Below the pieces are notes generated by a model that saw only the letters and a list, made by a program, of their open reading frames with translations, had not been told where the DNA came from and did no database searches. The translations under genes were made by a program, and so were the position numbers. Positions 24,544 through 31,657 of a DNA stretch of 31,657 bases are shown here, one piece after another. Positions within the stretch are counted from its first letter, which is position 1. Each line of letters begins with the position of its first letter. This DNA is from Spirochaetia bacterium UBA6919 (GTDB taxonomy: Bacteria > Spirochaetota > UBA6919), in assembly GCA_002450905.1 (NCBI GenBank), contig DKAT01000044.1, forward strand, positions 62,452 to 94,108, given 5' to 3'.

Positions 24544-24579
24544 AAAGGTCGTTTTGACTAAGCTCAACGACCTTTTTTT
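24544..24579 (+). terminator. Rho-independent terminator
   Basis: Ten-pair stem AAAGGTCGTT / AACGACCTTT with a 12-nt loop (TTGACTAAGCTC), followed by seven T on the plus strand. It ends transcription of the small membrane ORFs. The stem-loop includes GTTTTGACTAAGCTCAAC, related to the core of the repeats at 7525 and 13851. On the minus strand the T-tract is short, so it would serve the ParB gene poorly. Confidence 0.85.
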
Positions 24580-24584
24580 AATTT

Positions 24585-25544
24585 TCATCTGGTTAGGTAT
24601 ATGGCATGGTTGCTCAGGAGTTTTATCAGGTTATTACGAAATGTCTTTTCATTTTTTATTTGAATATTCAGCTTATCCTTTAATAGATCAACTATTTCAT
24701 ACATGGTAGTTTCTGATATTTTGATTGGAACAATCGATTTTTTTGAGGATTGACTGAATGACTTTTCCACTTCCTTCAATTGAGGGAGATTTGTTTCGTC
24801 TTCTTCTGAATCCTTTTCTGTTAACTCATTTTCACTACTTTCCTGATTTAATCTTCTCTGTATATTCTTCTCATTATGGGTTGTGAGGAGTTCTCTAATT
24901 TTTCTTACAGATAAATCTTCTTCCAGTATTTGAACTAACAAATCATAGGATTCTTTATCCGACCAATGGGATGTTAGCGGGCGGAGTAATAATATTTTGC
25001 TTACTGATAAGCTTTCCAGAACTAATACCTGTTCTGGAGTTAATCTGAACTGTTTAAATCTTTTTTTTATCCCGTCTAGTATTTTGAGATAACGTAATCG
25101 GTTTTCAATGTATACTTCTGATTTTCCTATAAATATTCCCAGTTCAGCACTGGTTATTTTAAGTGATTGGATAAGGGTATATAAACTATAACATTCTTCT
25201 AATATTGTGAGAGATTCTCTTTGAATATTTTCTATGATGGGTATATAGTTTGATTGTTGGTTGTCATTAACAATACGGCATGGAATGCATTCATATTCGC
25301 CAGGATATTTTTCATTTAATAATTTATATGCTGTGAATCGTCTTTCCCCTGACATCAGTTGAAAATCTTCTGTAATGATAATTGGATTGAGCAACCCTGA
25401 CTGGTGAATACTTTTTGCAAGATCATTAATTAGATTGATATCTGCTGACTGTCTTATCCTATTGGGTGTTTTAATAAGGTCAAGAGGTGTTTCTTTGATT
25501 AACCATTGATTTACAATAGGTTTTGTTTCTTTATTTAAAGTCAT
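24585..25544 (-). CDS. ParB/Spo0J-family partition-like protein
   Basis: DNA-binding CTPase-type protein of 319 aa. The N-terminal ParB domain has NRIRQSADINLINDLAKSIHQSGLLNPIII, G66-E-R-R-F and E105-N-I-Q-R, the two nucleotide-binding motifs, so CTP binding and clamp sliding are plausible. A helix-turn-helix region follows (about 130-150, TSAELGIFIGKSEVYIENRLRYL), then an acidic, low-complexity linker (about 225-265) and a C-terminal dimer part. No parA gene is adjacent on either side, which makes it a solo ParB; options are a nucleoid-occlusion (Noc)-like factor, an autoregulator or a plasmid-derived remnant. AAGGAG lies just before the ATG. A dyad at 25570-25590 in its leader may be its operator. 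Confidence 0.88.
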   Translation of the reverse strand: MTLNKETKPIVNQWLIKETPLDLIKTPNRIRQSADINLINDLAKSIHQSGLLNPIIITEDFQLMSGERRFTAYKLLNEKYPGEYECIPCRIVNDNQQSNYIPIIENIQRESLTILEECYSLYTLIQSLKITSAELGIFIGKSEVYIENRLRYLKILDGIKKRFKQFRLTPEQVLVLESLSVSKILLLRPLTSHWSDKESYDLLVQILEEDLSVRKIRELLTTHNEKNIQRRLNQESSENELTEKDSEEDETNLPQLKEVEKSFSQSSKKSIVPIKISETTMYEIVDLLKDKLNIQIKNEKTFRNNLIKLLSNHAIYLTR

Positions 25545-25569
25545 TTTATTCTCCTTAAAAGTGTTAAGT

Positions 25570-25590
25570 GGGGATGAATATGATATCCCC
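25570..25590. promoter_or_regulatory. Inverted repeat upstream of the ParB gene
   Basis: GGGGAT-N9-ATCCCC, 26 bp before the ParB ATG. A second dyad, CTGTTGA and TCAACAG, spans 25590-25637. The first has the size and position of an operator or centromere-like site for the adjacent ParB-like protein. It does not match the usual parS sequence (TGTTTCACGTGAAACA). Confidence 0.4.
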
Positions 25591-25647
25591 TGTTGAGATC
25601 TGCTATCGGATAAGGAGTTATGCTTTCAACAGATGTTGTATAATTTA

Positions 25648-26622
25648 TTATGAAATTTTATTGTATTCTTTAAACCATTGTACAAATAGAGGTATACCTG
25701 TTTCGATCTTTGTTTTAGGAGTGTAGCCAAGAATTCTTTTGGACTTATCGATGTTGGCATAGGTGATGGGTACATCTCCTGGTTGCATTGGGAGTTGATT
25801 GATTTTGGCTTTCTTTTCCAGTGAGGATTCTATGAGGGAGATAAGGTATTTTAGTTCAACAGTCTGGGATTCACCAAGATTGAATGTTTCATAAATTGGA
25901 TGATCTTGCCTTATTACCCATTCCATTGCTTTAATTGTTCCGTCAATGATATCATCAACATAGGTGTAATCTCGCTTTGTTGTTCCGTCGCCAAAGACCG
26001 GGATTTCTGTTCTTTCATAGATAAGACGGGTGAATTTGTGGATAGCTAGATCAGGTCGTTGTCTGGGTCCGTATACTGTAAAGAATCGCAGGCAAGCGAT
26101 GTTCATTTTATAGAGATGATGGTATGTGTGACAGAGGAGCTCCCCTGATTTCTTTGTGGCAGCATAAGGAGATATAGGATGATCTACAAAATCTTCTTCT
26201 GAAAAGGGGATTTTTTTATTTTCTCCATAAATAGAAGAAGAGGAGCCAAACAAGAAGTTTTTAATGTTGTGATCCTTAGATAAATCAAGGAGATGGAGAG
26301 TTCCTTTAATATTAACATCATTATATAGCCTTGGATTCAGGATACTGGGGCGTACGCCGGCCATAGCGGCTAGGTGAATAATGACATCAAAGGAATATTG
26401 GTTGAAAATCTTTTGTAAGGCAGGGTAGTCAGTGAGATCGTTTTCGAACAATATGAATTGATCAGTTTTTAATAGATTATTAATATTTTGACGTTTAATG
26501 GTTGGGTCATAGAAATTATTAAAATTATCAATACAATATATCTTATTATTTTTATTCTGACAAAGTTTTTCAGCTAAATTAGAGCCGATAAAACCTGCTG
26601 CACCCGTAATGAGAATATTCAT
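25648..26622 (-). CDS. NAD-dependent nucleotide-sugar epimerase (UDP-glucuronate 4-epimerase-like)
   Basis: Extended short-chain dehydrogenase/reductase of 324 aa acting on a nucleotide sugar for surface polysaccharide. NAD-binding motif GAAGFIGSN (7-15), serine block GSSSSIYG (127-133), catalytic Y153-A-A-T-K157, and FFTVYGPRQRPDLAIHKF and KRDYTYVDDIIDG, which are closest to UDP-glucuronate 4-epimerases and GalE-like enzymes. Length is normal and all catalytic residues are present. GAGG lies five bases before the ATG. It starts 39 bp after the YwqK lipoprotein gene on the same strand, so they may be cotranscribed; no other sugar genes adjoin it. Confidence 0.88.
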   Translation of the reverse strand: MNILITGAAGFIGSNLAEKLCQNKNNKIYCIDNFNNFYDPTIKRQNINNLLKTDQFILFENDLTDYPALQKIFNQYSFDVIIHLAAMAGVRPSILNPRLYNDVNIKGTLHLLDLSKDHNIKNFLFGSSSSIYGENKKIPFSEEDFVDHPISPYAATKKSGELLCHTYHHLYKMNIACLRFFTVYGPRQRPDLAIHKFTRLIYERTEIPVFGDGTTKRDYTYVDDIIDGTIKAMEWVIRQDHPIYETFNLGESQTVELKYLISLIESSLEKKAKINQLPMQPGDVPITYANIDKSKRILGYTPKTKIETGIPLFVQWFKEYNKIS

Positions 26623-26661
26623 TGGAACCTCAGTATTTTATTGAATAGCAGAAGAATTATA

Positions 26662-27501
26662 TTATCGTTTTTTTTCAATGGGTAGAACAGCATCATTATA
26701 CTTTCTTTCTTTAATTTTTAAATGATTTTGGTAATAAGCCATATAAGCCAGTCGTCCATTGAGACCATATCTTTTAAATAAACCATGTTTTAGTCCATTT
26801 TTCCATGGCATGATATATTTTAAGCGTCCGTTAGGATAATATGACTTTTCAACGCCATGTTTCTTTCCAGCACGATATGGTACTATTATCCATTTTTTTC
26901 CACTCTTGTAGAACCATTTTACAAGACCATGAATTAAATTATTTTTGTATGGGATATACTTCCAAGGCTCGCCATTGTCATAATACCATTTTACAGGAGC
27001 AACACGCTTTCCTCGTTTGAAACGCTGTTCAATATGTACCTGTCCATTTTTATAATAGGATTGTGCCAATCCAATCAGAAGGCCATAGCGCCATTTAACG
27101 ATATATCGAATTTTCTTATCAATATAGTAACCGATTTCCTTTCCATGTGGCTTGTTATCTCTGTAAGGAATTTTCTCTCGAATATTCCCATTATTATAAT
27201 AATTTATGACAAAGCCATGACGTTTACCTTTACGCCATTGAATCGTATAAGTCTGCCCTTTGCTAGGACCATAAATAAATTTTCCTTTCTCAGTACCATG
27301 AATAACCTCATCAACATAAGGAACATACTTATAACCAATGATTCGATCTCCCTGGGTTATCTTTTCCTTTTTGATAAGGGTATTTCCCTTTTTAACTGGT
27401 TTTTCTTCCACGTATTTTTCAGGTTTTTCAGGAGATGTAGTTTTATCGCTGCAAGAATAGATGATAATAAGGGATATAGCAATAATTAAGAAATATCTCA
27501 T
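26662..27501 (-). CDS. YwqK/MORN-like repeat lipoprotein 2
   Basis: Lipoprotein of 279 aa with a lipobox (IIYSC, C17). After a Lys/Glu/Pro-rich linker (20-50) there are about seven MORN-2-like units of about 22 residues: GKRHGFVINYYNNGNIREKIPY, NKPHGKEIGYYIDKK, HIEQRFKRGKR, KWYYDNGEPWKYIPY, HGLVKWFYKSGKK, HGVEKSYYPNGRLKYIMPW and HGLFKRYGLNGRLAY. The H-G and Y-x-x-G positions repeat regularly. It is very basic. These repeats form an extended beta structure that usually binds partners; toxin neutralisation is known for YwqK relatives, but no toxin gene is adjacent. GGAG precedes the ATG. It lies between the arginine operon and the epimerase. Confidence 0.87.
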   Translation of the reverse strand: MRYFLIIAISLIIIYSCSDKTTSPEKPEKYVEEKPVKKGNTLIKKEKITQGDRIIGYKYVPYVDEVIHGTEKGKFIYGPSKGQTYTIQWRKGKRHGFVINYYNNGNIREKIPYRDNKPHGKEIGYYIDKKIRYIVKWRYGLLIGLAQSYYKNGQVHIEQRFKRGKRVAPVKWYYDNGEPWKYIPYKNNLIHGLVKWFYKSGKKWIIVPYRAGKKHGVEKSYYPNGRLKYIMPWKNGLKHGLFKRYGLNGRLAYMAYYQNHLKIKERKYNDAVLPIEKKR

Positions 27502-27540
27502 GGGAACTCCAGCCGTTTTTTATTTAATTTTTTATTAAGA

Positions 27541-27579
27541 TAGTATATTCATATCTACTTTTCAAGGTAAAATATACTA
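27541..27579. other. Inverted repeat overlapping the argF stop
   Basis: TAGTATATT at 27541-27549 is matched by AATATACTA at 27571-27579, the right arm covering the stop codon of the ArgF-like gene. It may fold at the 3' end of the operon transcript, but no T-run follows, so I do not call it a terminator. Confidence 0.35.
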
Positions 27580-28491
27580 AAAAACATTTAATAGTTTAAG
27601 AATTATAGCTTTCTGGACGTGTAACCTGTTCTCACTCTGGTCAAATATAATAGAACGATCGCTTTCAATCATCTCACGCGTTATTTCGTAGCCTTCGTGA
27701 ATTGGCATATCATGCATAATAAGGGCTTTACTCTCTATTAGGTTCATTTTATTAATCTGACATGGCATCATCGTTTTGATTCTTCGCTGTTTTTCCTGTT
27801 CAAATGCTGGATCATTAAAGTATTCCATATCAATCCAACTGTCTGTGTATACGATATCGGCATTTTTTACAGCTTTCTTCAGGCTGCCCATCTTTGTTAT
27901 ATTAGGATTATTATCCATTATATTTAATACATCCTGATCCATACAAGGATTATGGGTTTCTGGTGTTACAAGGATTAGATTGATACCAACTTTTGAAGCA
28001 CCTAGTATCAATGAATTACATACATTGTTGTGGATACCAGTATAAACAAGGGTTACATCCTTTAGCTTTCCAAATTTCTCTTTGATAGTAAGGAAATCAG
28101 TAAGGATCTGGCAAGGATGAAACTTTTCACAGCAGCCGTTGATCATCGGTACACTTGAATATTTTGAGAGAGTAAGGATATCTTCATTTTTAAAAAGTCG
28201 AGCCATAATGATATCCACATTTCGAGAGAGGTAACGTATTTCATCCTTAATCTCAGACAGAACAAAATTACTATTCCTCCATTCTATGAACAGAGCATGG
28301 CCTCCAAGTTGAGTCATCCCTACTTCAAATGAGACGCGTGTTCTTGTGGATGTTTTCTGAAATAACATTGCCATGGATTTTTTTGGGAGGGTATTGTGGA
28401 ATTCAGATTGATGATTTTTTATATATATAGCTTTGTCAATGACACTTTCAATATTTTCTTTATCCCATTCTTTTAGTGACACAAGATTCAT
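27577..28491 (-). CDS. argF: Ornithine carbamoyltransferase-like enzyme with altered substrate motifs
   Basis: Cytoplasmic carbamoyltransferase of 304 aa (normal length), predicted to make citrulline from ornithine and carbamoyl phosphate. The carbamoyl-phosphate half is canonical: S48-T-R-T-R52 and H125-P-C-Q128. The ornithine half is not. The motif usually read as HCLP is H260-D-M-P, so the catalytic-site cysteine is aspartate, and the D-x-x-x-S-M-G loop reads D217-S-W-I-D-M-E223. The HxG after it is HEG. The gene ends the argB-argD-argF run, 10 bp after argD, so arginine synthesis is the natural job. Either this is a divergent ornithine transcarbamylase subfamily or the acceptor is a modified ornithine. 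AAAGGA precedes the ATG. Confidence 0.8.
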   Translation of the reverse strand: MNLVSLKEWDKENIESVIDKAIYIKNHQSEFHNTLPKKSMAMLFQKTSTRTRVSFEVGMTQLGGHALFIEWRNSNFVLSEIKDEIRYLSRNVDIIMARLFKNEDILTLSKYSSVPMINGCCEKFHPCQILTDFLTIKEKFGKLKDVTLVYTGIHNNVCNSLILGASKVGINLILVTPETHNPCMDQDVLNIMDNNPNITKMGSLKKAVKNADIVYTDSWIDMEYFNDPAFEQEKQRRIKTMMPCQINKMNLIESKALIMHDMPIHEGYEITREMIESDRSIIFDQSENRLHVQKAIILKLLNVF

Positions 28492-28501
28492 TTAAATTCC
28501 T

Positions 28502-29701
28502 TTATAATAATTTAGATAGGATATGGTCTACTTTATTATTAAATAAATCAATTTCTTTTTGAGTAATAATCAGCGGGGGAAGAAAACGGATTGTATGGTC
28601 CCCAATGGCATTACACAATAATCTTTCACTGTGAGCATTATCTAAAAAGTCTTTTGAATGAACAGACAAATCAATTCCAATCATAAGACCCCTTCCACGG
28701 ATATCAATTATTAATTTATATTTATTTTTAAGGGATTCCAATGATTGAATAAGTAACTTGCTCATTTCCTGAACGTGATTCAATAGTCCATCATACAAAA
28801 TATGAATGACCTCTATTCCAGCTCTGGTTGTAAGAGGATTTCCACCAAATGTGCTAGCGTGTTTACCAGGTGGCAGAAAATCTTTAAAAGATTCTTTTAT
28901 ATGGAATGCTCCTATAGGGAGTCCATTAGCTAATGATTTTGCAAGGGTAAATCCATCAGGGATTATCCCAAAGTGCTCATAACCAAAATAAGTACCAGTA
29001 CGCCCTAGACCCGTTTGTATTTCATCAAATATTAATAGAGCGTCATATTGATCACAGAGGCGACGGACTTCTACAGCAAATTCCTTTGAAATGGGGTGAA
29101 CACCACTTTCTCCCTGTATAGGTTCCATAAAGATTCCAGCAATATCATCGTTAAAATGCTTTTTCAGATCATTGATATCTTCAAATTGAACATGAAATAC
29201 ATTGGGTAAAATAGGTTCAAATCCTTCCTGGTGTTTTTTTTGTCCTGTGAGTGCAAGAGAACCAGAAGATCTGCCATGAAATGAGCCTGTCAATGATAAT
29301 ATAATATTTTTTCCTTTACTAATACTATTTCCACGATAACGAATAAGCTTTAATGCCGCTTCATTAGCCTCTGTACCACTATTACAAAAAAAAGTACGTC
29401 CAGGAAAAGATATCTCCGAAATCATTCTAGCTAGTTCAGGTTGATTTTCTGTATAGTAGAGGTTAGATGTATGGATCAATTTATCGAGCTGATCTTTAAT
29501 TACCTGATTAATCCTTGGATTACAGTGGCCAAAATTACAAACGCTAATTCCAGCAAGGAAATCAAGGTATTCATTCCCTTCGGCATCATATACATATGCC
29601 CCATTTCCCCTAACCAGAGTGAGATTATAACGTTTACTATTGGGTAAAACATAGATCTGATCTTTATTTATCAAGTCCTCAGATTTCACTAATATATCCA
29701 T
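28502..29701 (-). CDS. argD: Acetylornithine aminotransferase
   Basis: PLP class-III aminotransferase of 399 aa that converts N-acetylglutamate semialdehyde to N-acetylornithine with glutamate. Visible motifs: FFCNSGTEANEAALKL, the cofactor-binding IFDEIQTGLGRTGTYF (D226), the Schiff-base K255 in FTLAKSLANGLPIGAF, and STFGGNPLTTRAG. The start ATG at 29701 is only 2 bp after the argB stop; AAGG touches the ATG directly, which is too close for good initiation, and the GTG at 29689 with AAGG ten bases before it is an alternative that would remove four residues. It is the middle gene of the arginine operon. Confidence 0.94.
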   Translation of the reverse strand: MDILVKSEDLINKDQIYVLPNSKRYNLTLVRGNGAYVYDAEGNEYLDFLAGISVCNFGHCNPRINQVIKDQLDKLIHTSNLYYTENQPELARMISEISFPGRTFFCNSGTEANEAALKLIRYRGNSISKGKNIILSLTGSFHGRSSGSLALTGQKKHQEGFEPILPNVFHVQFEDINDLKKHFNDDIAGIFMEPIQGESGVHPISKEFAVEVRRLCDQYDALLIFDEIQTGLGRTGTYFGYEHFGIIPDGFTLAKSLANGLPIGAFHIKESFKDFLPPGKHASTFGGNPLTTRAGIEVIHILYDGLLNHVQEMSKLLIQSLESLKNKYKLIIDIRGRGLMIGIDLSVHSKDFLDNAHSERLLCNAIGDHTIRFLPPLIITQKEIDLFNNKVDHILSKLL

Positions 29702-29703
29702 CC

Positions 29704-30570
29704 TTAATTATGTACTATTTGTGTGCCAATTCCACCTTCAGTAAATATCTCCAGGATAAGAGCATGTGGAATTCTTCCATCAATTATATGAATCTTCTCA
29801 ACTCCCTGTTGAAATGCCTTTTCACAGGACTCCATTTTGGGTATCATTCCTTCTGTTATAATTCCTTTCTTCCGTAGATCAGGAATTTCATTGATATTTA
29901 GTGTAGGAATAAGTGTTGTATCATCATTTTTATCAGAACAAACACCACGAATATCAGTTAGGAGCAGTAGTTTATTTGCTTTCAGAGCACCTGCAATCTC
30001 ACCTGCAACACTATCTGCATTAATATTATACGTATGGCCATCTTCAGAAAATCCAATTGGAGATACAATAGGTATGAAACCTTCCCTATCTAGTACTTCT
30101 AAAATACCAGGATTTATATTTGTAATCTCTCCCACGAATCCGTAATCCTTTGTCTTGTCAATCACCTTTTTCTTAGCTTGGATAAGCATCCCATCCTTTC
30201 CTGATATCCCAACAGCTTTACCCCCATGAAGATTTAATAAAGATACAATCTCTTTATTCACTGCACCAGTAAGGACCATTTCAGTGATATCCATTGTTTC
30301 CTTGTCTGTCACACGGAGTCCATCGAGAAAAACCACATCTTTCCCTAATTTCTTCATAAGATCACTGATATTTTTCCCTCCACCATGGACAATCACAGGA
30401 TTTATACCAACATACTTCATCAAAATGATGTCTTGAATTACAGTATCTTTCAATCCTTTATCAATCATCGCACTCCCACCGTATTTAATCACCATTGTCT
30501 TGCCATAAAACTTTTTGATAAAGGGGAGCGCCTCCATCAATACATTTGCTTTCTCAACTAATCTTAACAT
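29704..30570 (-). CDS. argB: Acetylglutamate kinase
   Basis: Amino-acid-kinase-fold enzyme of 288 aa, which phosphorylates N-acetylglutamate, the second step of arginine biosynthesis. It has the KYGGSAM phosphate loop near residue 30, VIVHGGGKNISDLM, VTDKETMDITEMVL, the active-site SGKDGMLIQAKKK and NINADSVAGEIAGALKANKLLLLTD. The N terminus carries about 20 residues of helix before the first strand, as in arginine-sensitive enzymes, so feedback inhibition by arginine is possible. It heads the argB-argD-argF operon. Shine-Dalgarno is weak (GAAG), and the promoter is not clear in the AT-rich gap. Confidence 0.95.
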   Translation of the reverse strand: MLRLVEKANVLMEALPFIKKFYGKTMVIKYGGSAMIDKGLKDTVIQDIILMKYVGINPVIVHGGGKNISDLMKKLGKDVVFLDGLRVTDKETMDITEMVLTGAVNKEIVSLLNLHGGKAVGISGKDGMLIQAKKKVIDKTKDYGFVGEITNINPGILEVLDREGFIPIVSPIGFSEDGHTYNINADSVAGEIAGALKANKLLLLTDIRGVCSDKNDDTTLIPTLNINEIPDLRKKGIITEGMIPKMESCEKAFQQGVEKIHIIDGRIPHALILEIFTEGGIGTQIVHN

Positions 30571-30837
30571 AACTACTTCTATAATTAATAAATATGCTTT
30601 TAAAGGTAAGATATAAATTTAACAAGTTCTTTTCATTTAAGCAAATTATTTTATAATAGTTTTATTAATGATAATTTATTTTCTGCCCAGTAACATTATA
30701 TCTTATAGAGCTGTTAGGAAATAAAAGAATATTATGACGAAATATTTTTTTTTTGATATTTTTATTATAACAAAACATATTGATTATACAGGGAATTCGT
30801 CGATATTCTAATGAATAGTTCATTCATTGATTAAGTT

Positions 30838-31620
30838 ATGATTATGAGTAAGCTTTGGATATATATTATTTCGATTTTCTTGCTGGGGTGTAATCTTAAT
30901 TTAAAACATGGCAAAGAAGTCATTCTGGATGAAGGATTAAGTTATCGTTATCTTGATATTACCACAGAAAAATATTCTGTAAGAGATGATTTTAAAATAT
31001 TCTACATCGAATGTGACCCTAAAACATATATTTTTGAACTCCTTTTCGCAAAAGATTTTAATCGTAAATCCCTTTTAGCCAACGAATATTCCGATCTCAG
31101 CAAATCACTCCTCATTACCAATGGAAGTTTCTTTGATACCAATCTACGTCCTCTGGGCATGCAGGTGAAGAAAGGCAAAATGATTAAAGGAATCCGTAAT
31201 GTAGATGGAGGGGTCTTTTATTTAAAATATAATCTTCCATATATCCAACACACAAAAGATTTAAAATACGATAAAGATATCACGTTCGCTATCCAGGGAC
31301 GCCCGCGACTTGTTGAAAATGGTAAACCTATTCCAATGCTCAAGGAACAAACAGCAAAGCGTACTTTTATTGCTATCACTCAAAATAATAATGTCGTTAT
31401 TGGTGTAACAGAGGACAGTAGTGCCTATGCTGATGATCTCGCAAAAGTTTTAGCCATACCGAAAGAAAAGGGGGGTGTAGGCTGTCAATATGCCCTCAAT
31501 ATGGATGGAGGGTCCTCCAGTCAGTTATATTTGCGTTACAAAGACTTCCAAAAGAACATCCCTGGAAATGTCCCTGTACCCAACGCCCTCGCCATTTTCA
31601 AAAGATCCAGCCAAAATTAA
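30838..31620 (+). CDS. NAGPA-domain lipoprotein (phosphodiester glycosidase family)
   Basis: Lipoprotein of 260 aa (lipobox LLGC, C18). The domain is of the phosphodiester-glycosidase (NAGPA) family: LLITNGSFFDTNLRPLGMQVKKGKM, GGVFYLKYN, FAIQGRPRLVENGKPI and the closing CQYALNMDGGSSSQLYLR with the conserved D-G-G-S. Mammalian NAGPA removes GlcNAc from phosphomannose; bacterial members such as YigE are exported and act on unknown phosphodiester glycans, possibly in the cell wall. Two ATGs (30838 and 30844) are possible starts; no strong Shine-Dalgarno precedes either. Conserved acidic and glycine residues are intact. It is transcribed away from the arginine operon and looks monocistronic. Confidence 0.88.
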   Translation: MIMSKLWIYIISIFLLGCNLNLKHGKEVILDEGLSYRYLDITTEKYSVRDDFKIFYIECDPKTYIFELLFAKDFNRKSLLANEYSDLSKSLLITNGSFFDTNLRPLGMQVKKGKMIKGIRNVDGGVFYLKYNLPYIQHTKDLKYDKDITFAIQGRPRLVENGKPIPMLKEQTAKRTFIAITQNNNVVIGVTEDSSAYADDLAKVLAIPKEKGGVGCQYALNMDGGSSSQLYLRYKDFQKNIPGNVPVPNALAIFKRSSQN

Positions 31621-31657
31621 TATTCATTAGTATAAAATAGAGTCATTGCATAATTAG

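Noticed and set aside
25545..25647. parS site next to the ParB-like gene
   Set aside because: No match to TGTTTCACGTGAAACA was seen; only unrelated dyads are present.
27034..27489. 151-aa plus-strand frame
   Set aside because: It is antisense to the repeat lipoprotein at 26662, and its apparent hydrophobicity is a by-product of Lys/Tyr-rich codons on the other strand.
1..31657. CRISPR array, prophage or insertion sequence
   Set aside because: No regularly spaced direct repeats, integrase, transposase or phage structural genes were seen.

Overview
The window is a stretch of AT-rich bacterial chromosome (roughly one third G+C by eye). It looks like a diderm: there are four clear lipoprotein signal peptides, an MltB-type murein transglycosylase, FecR-domain and YwqK-repeat surface-type proteins, and a SoxYZ-like exported protein. 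PilZ, an NhaD antiporter, FecR without a sigma factor and YwqK lipoproteins are all common in spirochaete-type genomes, so Spirochaetota is my best guess. No rRNA or marker gene confirms it. No rRNA, tRNA, CRISPR array, transposase or phage gene was found.

Layout. (1) 1-4245, minus strand: an RRM RNA-binding protein, a SlyD-like FKBP isomerase, then a compact threonine-catabolism operon of kbl, tdh and a truncated APC amino-acid permease. (2) 4246-9020: a 570-bp non-coding gap, a YciI-like protein, a 2H-phosphoesterase-like protein, DusB, a HAD hydrolase, a small exported protein and a TPR protein. (3) 9188-12972: a YcxB-like membrane protein, an exported single-chain SoxY-SoxZ fusion with no other Sox gene in the window, and a malic enzyme fused to a phosphotransacetylase-like domain. 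(4) 13240-17050, minus strand: PilZ protein, a lipoprotein resembling the exported protein of region 2, a protein with a C-terminal J domain, a FecR protein and a YwqK-repeat lipoprotein. (5) 17165-23534: two ion/stress clusters. On the minus strand MltB-like transglycosylase, unknown polytopic membrane protein and UspA run together. On the plus strand NhaD antiporter and a second UspA run together, facing an NhaP-type antiporter. (6) 23913-25590: a membrane-protein gene broken across three frames, a strong terminator, and a ParB-like protein with no ParA beside it. (7) 25648-31620: nucleotide-sugar epimerase, a second YwqK lipoprotein, the arginine operon argB-argD-argF, and a NAGPA-type lipoprotein.

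Points that stand out. The SoxYZ fusion keeps the cysteine that carries sulfur in SoxY, but in an internal position. The ArgF-like enzyme has changed residues in both ornithine-side signature motifs (HCLP is HDMP; the S-M-G loop is D-M-E). A degenerate repeat of about 170 bp lies just 3' of both small exported-protein genes. Two genes that lack a Shine-Dalgarno share the same -35/16 bp/-10/7 nt/ATG arrangement and are probably transcribed without a leader. The J-domain/FecR junction is unusually dense in inverted repeats.

Start codons were corrected where a Shine-Dalgarno sequence clearly points to an internal ATG (kbl, RRM, the exported protein at 7715, PilZ, FecR). Family assignments are from motif recognition only; no database search was run.
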